From Stenotrophomonas sp. ISL-67 (GTDB taxonomy: Bacteria > Pseudomonadota > Gammaproteobacteria > Xanthomonadales > Xanthomonadaceae): a DNA stretch of 64,000 nt. Below the pieces are notes generated by a model. That model was given only the letters and a program-made list of their open reading frames with translations. It had not been told where the DNA came from and searched no databases. Location: NCBI RefSeq assembly GCF_018612915.1, contig NZ_JAGGRL010000001.1, positions 694,160 through 758,159 of the forward strand, given 5' to 3'. Position numbers and translations under genes: made by a program. Below, one piece after another: positions 35,429 through 44,813 of the stretch. Position 1 is the first letter of the stretch. The number at the start of each line of letters is the position of its first letter.

Positions 35429-36662
35429 ATTGCCCGAACACCGCCAGGTCCACCGCTTCGGCCATTGCCCGGTTGCCCGCATCGCCCGGGTGCAGGTGGT
35501 CGCCGGAGTCGAAGCGGGGCGCCAGCCGGGCAGGGTCGGCCGGATCGCGCAGGGCGGCGTCGAAATCGATCACGGCATCGAACGGAGCCTCATCGCGCAG
35601 CCACGCATTGAGTTGGCGGCGCAGTGCGTCTTTGTCGGGGCGGTAGTAGTCGCTCAGCGAGGTCCCGGGCAGGGCCCCGGCAAACGGGGTCAGGGTGGCG
35701 CCAACGATCCGTACGCCTTGGGCATGCGCGCGCTCGATCAGCTGGCGGTAGCCGGCCTGGAGGTCAGCCAGCGACGGTTGCGGCTGGTCGCGGGCGAAGG
35801 CGGTGCCCGGCCAGCTGATGTCATTGATGCCGACCAGCACTACCACGCTGGCCACGCCGGGTTGATCCAGCGCATCGCGCTGGAAGCGGGCCAGCGCCGA
35901 TTCGCCCATGCCGTCGCGCAGCAGCCGCCCGCCTGAAATGCCGGCATTGACCACCGCCATGCCCTGCGACGCCAGCCGGGCGGCCAGGTGATCGGTCCAG
36001 CGCTGGTCGCGGTCGAGGCTCGCGGTAGCGCCGTCGGTGATGGAATCGCCGATCACCACCACGGTGCGCGCCGCTGCCGGTGCCTCGACTTCGATTCCGG
36101 TCAGGAACAGCCGCGCGGTGGTGGTGGTGCTGTCGTGAAGCGCGGCGCGGCCGGTCTGGTTGCCGGGGGCGATCGCGCTGGTCTGGCGCCCCTCCCAGTG
36201 GAAGGTCTGCAGGGGCGCAGGACCGGGAATATAGACGTCGACCTGCACGGCCTGCCGGTCGCGGGTGGGCAGCGCGAGCGGGTCGCTCAGGCGGTCCTGG
36301 CCGGACGCGATGAGGGTGCCCGGCTGGCCGTCAAAGGACAGCGCCACCGGTGACGCCCCGGCGCTGCCGGCAACACTGGCAGCGCCGATCCGCAACGGCG
36401 TGGTGCCGTACGCGTTGCTCAAGCGCACGCGCAGGCGGGACCCGCCCAGGCTGATCCGGCCGGTCTGACGGAAGGTCTGGTGGGTCAGCGCCTGCGGGAT
36501 GCCGGTGGGAAACAGGAAGTCAGCGCCCCAGACCGGCTGCGGGCTGGCCTGCCAGCTGGCGACCCAGTGTGGCGGCGCAGGACCCTCTGCAGCGGCGGCG
36601 AAAGAGGTAGCGGCGGAAATCGTGAGCAGGGTGCCGGTGGCAATGCGGATCAGGAGGTTCAT
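35427..36662 (-). CDS. Exported SGNH/GDSL-family esterase/hydrolase
   Basis: 411 aa from the ATG at 36662 (an ATG at 36671 is possible). The signal peptide is MNLLIRIATGTLLTISAATS-FAAAAEG. A beta-rich N-terminal domain (WVASWQASPQPVWG) precedes the SGNH hydrolase core: block I VVVIGDSITDG (Ser), Gly block NAGISGGRLL, Asn block VGINDI and C-terminal SGDHLHPGDAG (Asp/His). Such proteins hydrolyse esters of carbohydrates or lipids outside the cytoplasm; the substrate is unknown. It is divergent from a LysR gene that may control it. Confidence 0.88.
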   Translation of the reverse strand: MNLLIRIATGTLLTISAATSFAAAAEGPAPPHWVASWQASPQPVWGADFLFPTGIPQALTHQTFRQTGRISLGGSRLRVRLSNAYGTTPLRIGAASVAGSAGASPVALSFDGQPGTLIASGQDRLSDPLALPTRDRQAVQVDVYIPGPAPLQTFHWEGRQTSAIAPGNQTGRAALHDSTTTTARLFLTGIEVEAPAAARTVVVIGDSITDGATASLDRDQRWTDHLAARLASQGMAVVNAGISGGRLLRDGMGESALARFQRDALDQPGVASVVVLVGINDISWPGTAFARDQPQPSLADLQAGYRQLIERAHAQGVRIVGATLTPFAGALPGTSLSDYYRPDKDALRRQLNAWLRDEAPFDAVIDFDAALRDPADPARLAPRFDSGDHLHPGDAGNRAMAEAVDLAVFGQ

Positions 36663-36758
36663 GCGGGCCATCCCGTGGAAGAGACGGCCATGGTGCGCGG
36701 CGGTCGATCTGTGAACTAGACTGCCTGTGGACAATCATCTGTGAATTGAATTCTTCCA

Positions 36759-37676
36759 ATGTCGACACCCGATACCAACCGTTCCGGCCAGCTGGAGATC
36801 TTCGTGCGGGTGATCGAGGCCGGCAGTTTCTCGGCGGCGGCGCGCGCGCTGGACATGACTCCCTCGGCGGTCAGCAAGCTGGTGGCGCGGTTGGAGCAGC
36901 GGCTGGGCACGCGCCTGCTGCAGCGCTCCACCCGGCAGTTGCAGCTGACCCCGGAAGGTTGCGCATTCTATGAGCGCGGCCTGCGCGTGTTGGCCGATCT
37001 GGATGAGGCCGAACGCTGTGCCAGTGCCCACGCCGAACCGCGCGGACGGCTGCGGGTGAACAGCAACGTGCCGTTCGGGAAGCACTTCCTGCTGCCGCTG
37101 CTACCGGCGTTCCTGGCGCGGCACCCACAGGTCGAGGTGGACGTGGTGCTCACCGATGAGGTGATCGATCTGCTCGAACAGCGCACTGACGTGGCCGTGC
37201 GCGCCGGTCCGCTGAAGAGCTCCAGCCTGGTGGCACGGCGACTGGGCGAGACCCGGATGATGATCGTGGCGGCGCCTTCCTACGCGGCGCGCCATGGGCT
37301 TCCGCTCGAGGTGGCGGCGCTGTCGGCGCACAACCGGCTGGAGCTGGGCCAGGCCCGCGCGCACACCGGCTGGCCGCTGCTGCACGAGGGACAGATACAG
37401 ACGGTGCCGCCCAGCGGAAATGCGCGTGCCAGCGATGGGGAGGCGGTCCGCCAGCTGGCCTTGGCCGGGCTGGGACTGGCGCGATTGGCAGCGTTTCAGG
37501 TGCAGGGTGATATCGCCGCCGGGCGGCTGCTGCCGGTGCTGGAGCAGGCCAACCCCGGCGACCTGGAGGAAGTGCACGCCGTGTTCGTGGGGCAGGGCGG
37601 CTACCTGCCGTTGCGGGTGCGGGCGTTGTTGGATTTTCTGGTGGAGCAGGTGGATCTGGGGCGGCCGGTGGGATGA
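36759..37676 (+). CDS. LysR-family regulator
   Basis: 305 aa. The N-terminal HTH is clear (LEIFVRVIEAGSFSAAARAL, TPSAVSKLVARLEQRLGTRL) and is followed by a CrgA/DmlR-type effector domain (VLTDEVIDLLEQRTDVAVRA). It is divergent from the SGNH hydrolase with a 96-base gap, so it may regulate it. It converges on recN, with a SMAG palindrome in the gap. Confidence 0.9.
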   Translation: MSTPDTNRSGQLEIFVRVIEAGSFSAAARALDMTPSAVSKLVARLEQRLGTRLLQRSTRQLQLTPEGCAFYERGLRVLADLDEAERCASAHAEPRGRLRVNSNVPFGKHFLLPLLPAFLARHPQVEVDVVLTDEVIDLLEQRTDVAVRAGPLKSSSLVARRLGETRMMIVAAPSYAARHGLPLEVAALSAHNRLELGQARAHTGWPLLHEGQIQTVPPSGNARASDGEAVRQLALAGLGLARLAAFQVQGDIAAGRLLPVLEQANPGDLEEVHAVFVGQGGYLPLRVRALLDFLVEQVDLGRPVG

Positions 37677-37679
37677 AGC

Positions 37680-37702
37680 AGCGGGGCAGATCCCCGCTCT
37701 AC
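37680..37702. repeat. SMAG-type palindrome at the recN 3' end
   Basis: AGCGGGG and CCCCGCT around CAGAT, then CTAC. The recN UAG stop lies in the GTAG. Confidence 0.75.
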
Positions 37703-39360
37703 GCCTGCAACAATTTGCGTGCGGCCGCGCGGGCTTCCTTGCTGACCTCGACGCCGCCGAGCATGCGCGCCAGTTCTTCCTCGCGGGCTTTGGCATCCAG
37801 CTTTTCCACCGCGCTCTGGGTCATGCCCTCCACCGGTGCCTTGCTGACCCGGTAGTGCGCGTGGCCCTTGGATGCAACCTGCGGCAGGTGGGTGACGCAC
37901 AGCACCTGGCGCTTTTCACCGAGCGCGCGCAGTTTCTGCCCGACGATATCGGCCACTGCGCCGCCGATGCCGGAATCGACTTCGTCGAACACCATGGTCG
38001 GTACCGCATCCAGGCCCAGCGCGGCGACCTCGATGGCCAGCGAGATGCGCGACAGTTCGCCGCCGGAGGCGACCTTGCGCAGGGCGCGTGGCGGTTGCCC
38101 GGCGTTGGCGGCCACCAGGAATTCAACACGTTCGGCACCGTTCGGGTCCGGCTTGGCCGCCGCATGCGGCTCGATCTCGATCAGGAACTGGCCGCCGCCC
38201 ATGCCGAGCTCGCCGATCAGCGTGGTGGTGGTCTCCGACAGGGCGTTGGCGGCGGTGGCGCGGCTGCGACTGAGCACCGTGGCCGCGGTCTGCCATTGCG
38301 CCGCCGCGCGGTCCATCTCACCTGCCAGCGCCTGCAGGCGGGTATCGGCACCACGCAGCTGCTCCACCTCGGCTTCCATCGCGTCGCGGTGTTCAGCCAG
38401 GCCTTCCATCGGCACCCGGTGTTTGCGGGCCAGGTCGTGCAGGCGGCCGAGGCGGCGCTCGATATCCTCGAACTGCTCCGGGTCGGCATCCAGGTCGTCG
38501 TGGACCCGGTCAAGCAGGGCCAGCGCTTCGTGCAGCTGGATGACCGCGCTGTCCAGCAGTGCATCCACCTCGCCCAGGCGGGCGTCGTGTTCAGCGACGC
38601 GGGCCAGGTCATGCCGGGTCTGCTGCAGCAGCTGCAGCACCGAGACCTCGTCGTCGCCGTTGAGGCGGGCGGCGGCCACGTCGCAGGCGCTGACCAGCGC
38701 GCCGGCATGGGCCTGGCGGCGGTGGCTGCTGCCCAGGGTGGCGATCGAGGCCGGCTCCAGGTCTTCGCGCTGCAGTTCGTCCAGCTGGTGTTCCAGGAAA
38801 CCGATGCGGTCGCTGACGTCGCCCTGCCGCGACAGCGACTCGGCTTCGTCCACCAGTGCCTGCCAACGGCCAGCGGCCTGGCGCACCTGGGTGCGCTCGG
38901 CCTCGTTGCGGGCGTACGCATCCAGCAGCGCCAACTGCGACGGGCGTGCCAGCAGTGCCTGTTGTTCGTGCTGGCCATGGATCTCGACCAGCATGCCGGC
39001 CAGCTCGGTGAGCTGGGACAGGGTCACCGGGCGCCCGTTGATCCAGGCACGCGAACCGCCGTCGGCGCGGATGATGCGACGCAGCTGGCACTGCTCGTCA
39101 TCGTCCAGTTCGTTCTCGCGCAGCCAGCGCCGGGCCGGGGCATCGTCGCCCGGGGCGAACTCGGCCGAGAGTTCGGCGCGGGCGGCGCCATGCCGGACCA
39201 CGCCGCTGTCGGCGCGCAGCCCGGACAGGAAGCCCAGCGCGTCGACCATCAGCGATTTGCCGGCACCCGTCTCGCCGGAAACCACGGTCATGCCCGCGCC
39301 GAACTCCAGTTCGGTAGCGCGGACAACGGCAAAATCCTTGATTGATAGATGTTTCAGCAT
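37699..39360 (-). CDS. recN: DNA repair protein RecN
   Basis: 553 aa, normal for RecN. It is an SMC-like ATPase with Walker A GETGAGKS near residue 33, a long central coiled coil (about 155-370), and a C-terminal head with VASGGELSRISLAIEVAALG (signature) and TMVFDEVDSGIGGAVADIVG (Walker B). It acts in recombinational repair of double-strand breaks. It is divergent from hrcA across 125 bases. Confidence 0.95.
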   Translation of the reverse strand: MLKHLSIKDFAVVRATELEFGAGMTVVSGETGAGKSLMVDALGFLSGLRADSGVVRHGAARAELSAEFAPGDDAPARRWLRENELDDDEQCQLRRIIRADGGSRAWINGRPVTLSQLTELAGMLVEIHGQHEQQALLARPSQLALLDAYARNEAERTQVRQAAGRWQALVDEAESLSRQGDVSDRIGFLEHQLDELQREDLEPASIATLGSSHRRQAHAGALVSACDVAAARLNGDDEVSVLQLLQQTRHDLARVAEHDARLGEVDALLDSAVIQLHEALALLDRVHDDLDADPEQFEDIERRLGRLHDLARKHRVPMEGLAEHRDAMEAEVEQLRGADTRLQALAGEMDRAAAQWQTAATVLSRSRATAANALSETTTTLIGELGMGGGQFLIEIEPHAAAKPDPNGAERVEFLVAANAGQPPRALRKVASGGELSRISLAIEVAALGLDAVPTMVFDEVDSGIGGAVADIVGQKLRALGEKRQVLCVTHLPQVASKGHAHYRVSKAPVEGMTQSAVEKLDAKAREEELARMLGGVEVSKEARAAARKLLQA

Positions 39361-39431
39361 GGTCTTGGGTTCGTGGGCCGGGCAACGCTAGCATGGGTGA
39401 GGGAATGCGCCAACGCGCAGCAGCCGGTCAC

Positions 39432-39460
39432 TTGCCAACGCCCGGCCCAGCCATTATCTA
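39432..39460 (+). promoter_or_regulatory. Sigma-70-type promoter for hrcA
   Basis: TTGCCA (39432-39437), a 17-bp spacer and TATCTA (39455-39460) lie 25 bases upstream of the hrcA ATG. Confidence 0.55.
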
Positions 39461-39485
39461 ATGTGGCGTCTCACAGGCTGATTCC

Positions 39486-40553
39486 ATGCACCCTTCCGCG
39501 CCCCATCTTGCGCCGCGCGCCCGCCATCTGCTGCGGACGCTGATCGCGCGCCACATCCAGGACGGTGAACCCGTCGGCTCGCAGACGCTGGCGCGGTTGG
39601 CCGGGCTGGACGTCAGCCCGGCCACCATCCGCAACATCCTCGGCGACCTGGAAGACCTGGGCCTGCTCAGTTCGGCGCATGTCTCGGCCGGGCGGGTGCC
39701 CACCGCGCACGGCTACCGGGTATTCGTCGACAGCCTGGTCAAGATGCAGCCGCCCGGCGAAAACGAGCTGAACCGCCTGCGCAGCGAGCTGTCCAGTGGC
39801 GCGGGCACCCAGGCCCTGCTCGGCAGCGCCTCGGAGCTGCTCTCGGCGATGAGCCATTTCGTCGGCGTGGTCGGTGCGCCGCGGCGCGAGCAGTACGCCT
39901 TCCGCCACATCGATTTCGTGGCGCTGGATGCGCGCCGGGTGCTGGCCATCCTGGTGTTTGCCGACAACGAAGTGCAGAACCGGGTAATCGAGCCCCGGCG
40001 CAGCTGGGAGCCGGCCGAGCTGGAGAAGGTGGCCAACTATCTCAATGCCCATTGCGCCGGCCGCCCGCTGGCCGACATCCGGTCGACGCTGCTGGTTGAA
40101 CTGCGCCAGGCGCGCTCGGAAATGGAACAGCTGCTGGCTCACAGCGTGGAGCTGGCTGAACAGGCGATGGCACCGCCGGCCGACGACATGGTGCTGGCCG
40201 GGCAGACCCGCCTGATGGGCGTACAGGACCTGTCCGACCTGGACCGCCTGCGCGAGCTGTTCGACCTGTTCGCCAGCAAGCGCGAGATCCTGCAGCTGCT
40301 CGAGCGCACCATCCAGGCTCCGGGCGTGCGCATCTTCATCGGCGAGGAAACCGGGGTGATGCCGCTGGAGAACGTGTCGCTGGTCACCGCCCCGTACTCT
40401 GCCGGCGGTCAGGTACTGGGCGTGCTGGGGGTGATCGGGCCCAAGCGGATGGCCTACGATCGGATGATTCCCCTGGTGGAGGCCACGGCCCAGGTGCTCG
40501 GGGCGGCACTGGATGCCCCCGGCGGCGGTGGATTGTCCCGGGATCGTGCCTAA
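39486..40553 (+). CDS. hrcA: Heat-inducible transcription repressor HrcA
   Basis: 355 aa. It has an N-terminal winged HTH (LARLAGLDVSPATIRNILGD, LEDLGLLSSAHVSAGRVPTA) and the HrcA-specific dimerisation/GAF-like domain, ending RMAYDRMIPLVEATAQVLG. HrcA represses chaperone genes by binding CIRCE elements and is sensed through GroEL. It is the first gene of hrcA-grpE-dnaK-dnaJ. I find no CIRCE (TTAGCACTC-N9-GAGTGCTAA) upstream of any of these four, so its target is probably groESL elsewhere. Confidence 0.95.
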   Translation: MHPSAPHLAPRARHLLRTLIARHIQDGEPVGSQTLARLAGLDVSPATIRNILGDLEDLGLLSSAHVSAGRVPTAHGYRVFVDSLVKMQPPGENELNRLRSELSSGAGTQALLGSASELLSAMSHFVGVVGAPRREQYAFRHIDFVALDARRVLAILVFADNEVQNRVIEPRRSWEPAELEKVANYLNAHCAGRPLADIRSTLLVELRQARSEMEQLLAHSVELAEQAMAPPADDMVLAGQTRLMGVQDLSDLDRLRELFDLFASKREILQLLERTIQAPGVRIFIGEETGVMPLENVSLVTAPYSAGGQVLGVLGVIGPKRMAYDRMIPLVEATAQVLGAALDAPGGGGLSRDRA

Positions 40554-40567
40554 ACGCGGGCTCGGCT

Positions 40568-40593
40568 CTTGAATCGGGTCCGGCCGCCCACAT
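40568..40593 (+). promoter_or_regulatory. Sigma-32-like heat-shock promoter for grpE
   Basis: CTTGAA (40568-40573), 13-bp spacer, CCCACAT (40587-40593) closely fits the RpoH consensus. Confidence 0.7.
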
Positions 40594-40635
40594 AGGGGTG
40601 GGTGGAGGCGGAGAGTCACCGCCAAGGATCCGGAA

Positions 40636-41151
40636 ATGAACCAAGATCAGTCTGATATCGCATCCCAGGCCCCGGCCGGCGCCGCCGCCGCGGGCGAGTC
40701 CCTGCAGCAGCAGCTGGACGCCCTGCACAACGAAGTGGCCCTGCTCCGGTCCGAGTCGCTGCGCGAGCGCGCCGACCTGGACAACCAGCGCAAGCGTGTG
40801 GCCCGCGACGTCGACCAGGCGCGCCGGTTCGCCAACGAGAAGCTGCTGGGCGAACTGTTGCCGGTGTTCGACAGCCTGGACGCCGGCCTGAACGCTGCCG
40901 GGACCGAACCCAGCCCGCTGCGCGAAGGCCTGGAGCTCACCTACAAGCAGCTGCTGAAGGTCGCCGCCGACAACGGCCTGACCCTGCTGGACCCGACCGG
41001 CCAGCCGTTCAACCCGGAACACCACCAGGCCATCAGCCAGGCCGACGCGCCTGGCGCGGTGCCGGGCAGCGTGGTCCAGGTGTTCCAGAAGGGCTACCTG
41101 CTCAACGACCGCCTGCTGCGTCCGGCGCTGGTCGTGGTTGCCCGGGACTGA
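40636..41151 (+). CDS. grpE: Nucleotide exchange factor GrpE
   Basis: 171 aa. After a short Gln/Ala-rich start comes the long N-terminal helix ([20 protein letters not shown]) and the beta-domain (VRP-like region: [19 protein letters not shown]). GrpE releases ADP from DnaK and acts as a thermosensor. It lies 82 bases after hrcA with its own heat-shock promoter. Confidence 0.95.
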   Translation: MNQDQSDIASQAPAGAAAAGESLQQQLDALHNEVALLRSESLRERADLDNQRKRVARDVDQARRFANEKLLGELLPVFDSLDAGLNAAGTEPSPLREGLELTYKQLLKVAADNGLTLLDPTGQPFNPEHHQAISQADAPGAVPGSVVQVFQKGYLLNDRLLRPALVVVARD

Positions 41152-41196
41152 CCTGAACGCGTTTGGCCGCCATCGGACACAGCGTTCGATGGATGG

Positions 41197-41225
41197 CTTG
41201 AAACTGTCAATCACGTCCCACACAT
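41197..41225 (+). promoter_or_regulatory. Sigma-32-like heat-shock promoter for dnaK
   Basis: CTTGAAA (41197-41203), a 13-bp spacer and CCCACACAT (41217-41225), about 55 bases before the ATG. CAGGAG (41266-41271) is the ribosome binding site. Confidence 0.7.
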
Positions 41226-41280
41226 CCCATTCATAACCCGGCAGCTGCCGGACGTTCCCCAAATTTCAGGAGTCTCCCCC

Positions 41281-43215
41281 ATGGGCAAGATCATTGGTAT
41301 CGACCTCGGCACCACCAACTCGTGTGTGGCGGTCATGGACGGCGGCAAGGCCCGCGTCATCGAAAACGTGGAAGGCGACCGCACCACGCCGTCCATCGTT
41401 GCCTACACCAAGGACGGCGAAGTGCTGGTCGGCGCCTCGGCCAAGCGCCAGGCCGTGACCAACCCGAAGAACACCTTCTACGCCGTCAAGCGCCTGATCG
41501 GCCGCAAGTTCACCGACGCTGAAGTCCAGAAGGACATCGCGCACGTGCCTTACGGCATCCTGGCCCATGACAATGGCGACGCCTGGGTACAGACCAGCGA
41601 TGCCAGGAAGATGGCGCCGCAGGAAATCTCCGCCCGCGTGCTGGAGAAGATGAAGAAGACCGCCGAAGCGTTCCTGGGTGAGACCGTCACCGAGGCCGTG
41701 ATCACCGTGCCGGCCTACTTCAACGACAGCCAGCGCCAGGCGACCAAGGACGCTGGCCGCATCGCCGGCCTGGAAGTGAAGCGCATCATCAACGAGCCGA
41801 CCGCTGCGGCCCTGGCCTATGGCCTGGACAAGGGCGACGGCAAGGACCGCAAGATCGTCGTGTACGACCTGGGCGGCGGCACCTTCGACGTGTCGATCAT
41901 CGAAATCGCCAACGTCGACGGTGAGAAGCAGTTCGAAGTGCTGGCCACCAACGGCGACACCTTCCTGGGCGGCGAAGACTTCGACAACCGCGTCATCGAA
42001 TACCTGGTGGACGAGTTCAACAAGGACCAGGGCATCGACCTGCGCAAGGATCCGCTGGCCCTGCAGCGCCTGAAGGACGCCGCCGAGCGCGCCAAGATCG
42101 AGCTGTCGACCGCCCAGCAGACCGAAGTGAACCTGCCGTACGTCACTGCCGATGCCTCCGGTCCGAAGCACCTGAACATCAAGCTGACCCGCGCCAAGCT
42201 GGAAGCGCTGGTTGAAGACCTGATCAAGAAGTCGATCGAGCCGTGCCGCATCGCCCTGAACGATGCCGGCCTGCGTTCGAGCGACATCGGCGAAGTGATC
42301 CTGGTCGGCGGCCAGACCCGCATGCCGAAAGTGCAGCAGGCGGTCACCGAGTTCTTCGGCAAGGAACCGCGCAAGGACGTCAACCCGGACGAAGCCGTGG
42401 CATTGGGTGCGGCGATCCAGGGCGGCGTGCTCGGCGGCGACGTCAAGGACGTGCTGCTGCTGGATGTGACCCCGCTGTCGCTGGGCATCGAAACCATGGG
42501 CGGTGTGTTCACCAAGATCATCGAAAAGAACACCACCATCCCGACCAAGGCGTCGCAGGTGTTCTCCACCGCCGAGGACAACCAGTCGGCAGTGACCGTG
42601 CACGTGCTGCAGGGTGAGCGCGAACAGGCCCGCTACAACAAGTCGCTGGCCAAGTTCGACCTCTCCGGCATCGAGCCGGCCCCGCGTGGCCTGCCGCAGG
42701 TGGAAGTGTCTTTCGACATCGACGCCAACGGCATCCTGCACGTCTCGGCCAAGGACAAGAAGACCAACAAGGAACAGAAGGTCGAGATCAAGGCCGGTTC
42801 GGGCTTGTCCGAGGACGAGATCGCACGCATGGTCGCCGATGCGGAAGCCAACCGCGAAGAAGACAAGAAGTTCCACGAGCTGGTCCAGGCCCGCAACCAG
42901 GCCGACGCGCTGATCCACGGTACCCGTACCGCGATCAACGAACATGGCAGCAAGGTCGGTGGCGAGGTGATCGGCAAGGTTGAATCGGCCCTGGCCGACC
43001 TGGAAACCGCGATGAAGGGTGACGACAAGGCACAGATCGAAGCCAAGTCGAAGGTGCTGGAAGAGGCGGGCCAGTCGCTGTTCGCCGCCGCTGCCGCAGC
43101 CGAGCAGGGCGGTGCCGCCCCGGGTGCCGATGCCGGTGCCGGCAACAACGGCGGCGCGCAGGACGATGTGGTCGACGCCGAGTTCACCGAAGTCAAGGAC
43201 GACAAGAAGTCCTGA
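41281..43215 (+). CDS. dnaK: Chaperone DnaK (Hsp70)
   Basis: 644 aa. It begins [20 protein letters not shown], with phosphate-2 loop [16 protein letters not shown] and adenosine motif [16 protein letters not shown]. The linker [14 protein letters not shown] leads into the substrate-binding domain and helical lid, ending in a Gly/Ala-rich tail and [14 protein letters not shown]-driven folding of client proteins with DnaJ and GrpE. The clean codon pattern also produces a long meaningless frame on the opposite strand. Confidence 0.98.
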   Translation: MGKIIGIDLGTTNSCVAVMDGGKARVIENVEGDRTTPSIVAYTKDGEVLVGASAKRQAVTNPKNTFYAVKRLIGRKFTDAEVQKDIAHVPYGILAHDNGDAWVQTSDARKMAPQEISARVLEKMKKTAEAFLGETVTEAVITVPAYFNDSQRQATKDAGRIAGLEVKRIINEPTAAALAYGLDKGDGKDRKIVVYDLGGGTFDVSIIEIANVDGEKQFEVLATNGDTFLGGEDFDNRVIEYLVDEFNKDQGIDLRKDPLALQRLKDAAERAKIELSTAQQTEVNLPYVTADASGPKHLNIKLTRAKLEALVEDLIKKSIEPCRIALNDAGLRSSDIGEVILVGGQTRMPKVQQAVTEFFGKEPRKDVNPDEAVALGAAIQGGVLGGDVKDVLLLDVTPLSLGIETMGGVFTKIIEKNTTIPTKASQVFSTAEDNQSAVTVHVLQGEREQARYNKSLAKFDLSGIEPAPRGLPQVEVSFDIDANGILHVSAKDKKTNKEQKVEIKAGSGLSEDEIARMVADAEANREEDKKFHELVQARNQADALIHGTRTAINEHGSKVGGEVIGKVESALADLETAMKGDDKAQIEAKSKVLEEAGQSLFAAAAAAEQGGAAPGADAGAGNNGGAQDDVVDAEFTEVKDDKKS

Positions 43216-43228
43216 TCCGGACACGACG

Positions 43229-43334
43229 CGGGAGGTTGCGCAGGCAACGTCCCGTTGTCACTCCACTGGGTCCTGACCGCCGTACCCCGGTGTGCCGGGG
43301 CGCCCGACGAAAGAGCGGACCTGGTTCCGCTCTT
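43229..43334 (+). other. Three consecutive hairpins between dnaK and dnaJ
   Basis: Stem 1 is CGGGA/TCCCG (43229-43254) with inner GTTGC/GCAAC. Stem 2 is CCCCGG/CCGGGG (43285-43300). Stem 3 is AAGAGCGGA/TCCGCTCTT (43311-43334). None has a full T-tract, so they may set the DnaK:DnaJ ratio through partial termination or RNA processing. Confidence 0.55.
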
Positions 43335-43375
43335 CCGCTTTGACGAATCCCGACTTCCGGATACTGATTCACACC

Positions 43376-44503
43376 ATGAGCAAGCGCGATTACTACGAAG
43401 TGCTGGGCGTGTCCCGCACTGCCAACGACGAAGAACTGAAGAAGGCCTATCGCCGTTGCGCGATGAAGCACCACCCTGACCGCAACCCCGGCGACAGCGC
43501 CGCCGAGGCGGCCTTCAAGGAGTGCAAGGAAGCCTACGAGACCCTGTCCGACGCCAACAAGCGCCGCATGTACGACGCGCACGGCCACGCGGCCTTCGAG
43601 CACGGCATGGGCGGTGGTGGCGGTCCCGGTGGCCCGGACATGGGCGACATCTTCGGCGACATCTTCGGCAACATCTTCGGGGGTGCTGGCGGTGGCCCGC
43701 GCCAGGCGCGTCGTGGTGCCGATATCGGCTACGTGATGGAGCTGGACCTGGAAGAAGCGGTGCGTGGCATCGAGCGCCGGATCGAGATTCCCACCCTGGC
43801 CGAGTGCGACGATTGCCACGGCAGTGGGTCGGACGACGGCAAGGTGGAAACCTGCAGCGTGTGCCGCGGGCAGGGCCAGGTACGCATCCAGCGTGGCATC
43901 TTCGCCATGCAGCAGGCCTGCCACAACTGCAACGGCCGCGGCCAGATCATCCAGAACCCCTGCAAGACCTGCCACGGCAATGGCCGGGTCGAGGAAGATA
44001 AAGTGTTGTCGGTCAAGGTGCCTGCGGGCGTCGACACCGGCGACCGCATCCGCCTGGCGGGCGAGGGCGAGGCCGGTCCGGCCGGCACGCCGCCGGGCGA
44101 CCTGTACGTGGAAGTGCGGGTGCGCGAGCACGCGATCTTCCAGCGCGATGGCGACGACCTGCACTGCGAAGTGCCGATCCGCATCTCGCAGGCTGCGCTG
44201 GGCGATACGGTGCGCGTGGCCACCCTCGGTGGCTATGCGGAGATCCGCATTCCGGCCGAAACCCAGACCGGCAAGCTGTTCCGCCTGCGCGGCAAGGGCG
44301 TGCGTTCGGTGCGCAGCCGCAGCGAAGGCGACCTGTACTGCCGCGTGGTAGTGGAAACCCCGGTCAACCTGACCATCGAGCAGCGCAAGCTGCTGGAGCA
44401 GTTCGAAACCACCTTCACCGGCGAAGAAGCACGCAAGCACTCGCCGAAGTCGGCGACGTTCATCGATGGCGTCAAGGGTTTCTGGGACCGCATGACCTCG
44501 TAA
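43376..44503 (+). CDS. dnaJ: Chaperone DnaJ (Hsp40, type I)
   Basis: 375 aa from the ATG at 43376 ([20 protein letters not shown]). It has a J domain with HPD (KHHPDRNP), a Gly/Phe region ([18 protein letters not shown]) and four CxxCxGxG zinc motifs ([32 protein letters not shown]). The C-terminal substrate-binding domains follow. It stimulates DnaK ATPase and delivers substrates. Followed by a strong terminator. Confidence 0.97.
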   Translation: MSKRDYYEVLGVSRTANDEELKKAYRRCAMKHHPDRNPGDSAAEAAFKECKEAYETLSDANKRRMYDAHGHAAFEHGMGGGGGPGGPDMGDIFGDIFGNIFGGAGGGPRQARRGADIGYVMELDLEEAVRGIERRIEIPTLAECDDCHGSGSDDGKVETCSVCRGQGQVRIQRGIFAMQQACHNCNGRGQIIQNPCKTCHGNGRVEEDKVLSVKVPAGVDTGDRIRLAGEGEAGPAGTPPGDLYVEVRVREHAIFQRDGDDLHCEVPIRISQAALGDTVRVATLGGYAEIRIPAETQTGKLFRLRGKGVRSVRSRSEGDLYCRVVVETPVNLTIEQRKLLEQFETTFTGEEARKHSPKSATFIDGVKGFWDRMTS

Positions 44504-44523
44504 GCATAGTTTTGCGGATGACG

Positions 44524-44554
44524 AAAATGCCGGGCCGACGCCCGGCATTTTTTT
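44524..44554 (+). terminator. dnaJ terminator
   Basis: AAAATGCCGGG and CCCGGCATTTT form an 11-bp stem with a 6-base loop and extended T-run. Flanking GGATGAC and GTCATCC could lengthen the stem. Confidence 0.9.
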
Positions 44555-44595
44555 GTGTGTCATCCGGGTAGGAGGCCGCGATCGGCATCGCGTGG

Positions 44596-44617
44596 GCCGG
44601 CCAACGGCCGGCGCTAC
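44596..44617. repeat. SMAG palindrome, left of the 37-bp tandem repeats
   Basis: GCCGGCC-AAC-GGCCGGC followed by GCTAC. It forms an inverted pair with 44749-44771. The preceding sequence GATCGGCATCGC also precedes the copy at 47009. Confidence 0.75.
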
Positions 44618-44620
44618 CAT

Positions 44621-44749
44621 TGGCTGCGGATGCTGTGCGCGAACCGTCCGCACCCGGTGGCTGCGGATGCTGTGCGCGAACCGTCCGCACCCGGTTGGCT
44701 GCGGATCCTGTGCGCGAACCTTCCGCACCATTGGCTGCGGATCCTGCGG
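44621..44749. repeat. Minisatellite: 3.5 copies of a ~37-bp unit
   Basis: Units begin TGGCTGCGGAT at 44621, 44658, 44696 and 44732 (spacing 37, 38 and 36). Copies 1 and 2 are identical over about 37 bases, copy 3 differs at a few positions, and copy 4 is cut short. Each full unit has GCGGA and TCCGC as potential stem arms. It is enclosed by inverted SMAG palindromes between dnaJ and pdxY. Confidence 0.85.
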
Positions 44750-44771
44750 TAGCGCCGGCCGTTGGCCGGAC
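44749..44771. repeat. SMAG palindrome, right of the 37-bp tandem repeats
   Basis: GTAGCGCCGGCC-GTT-GGCCGG, inverted relative to the copy at 44596. Confidence 0.75.
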
Positions 44772-44813
44772 CTCGGGGTGCCCCCCGCGCCCGGCACCGC
44801 GTAAAATCGCGGC

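Noticed and set aside
37294..39345. 683-codon frame opposite recN
   Set aside because: recN has full ATPase motifs on the minus strand, while this frame has none.
41266..43224. 652-codon open frame opposite dnaK
   Set aside because: It is a mirror of the highly biased dnaK codons, has His/Gly/Arg-rich nonsense composition, and lacks a start signal.
44621..44749. CRISPR-like array
   Set aside because: Units are contiguous tandem repeats without unique spacers, and no cas genes are present.
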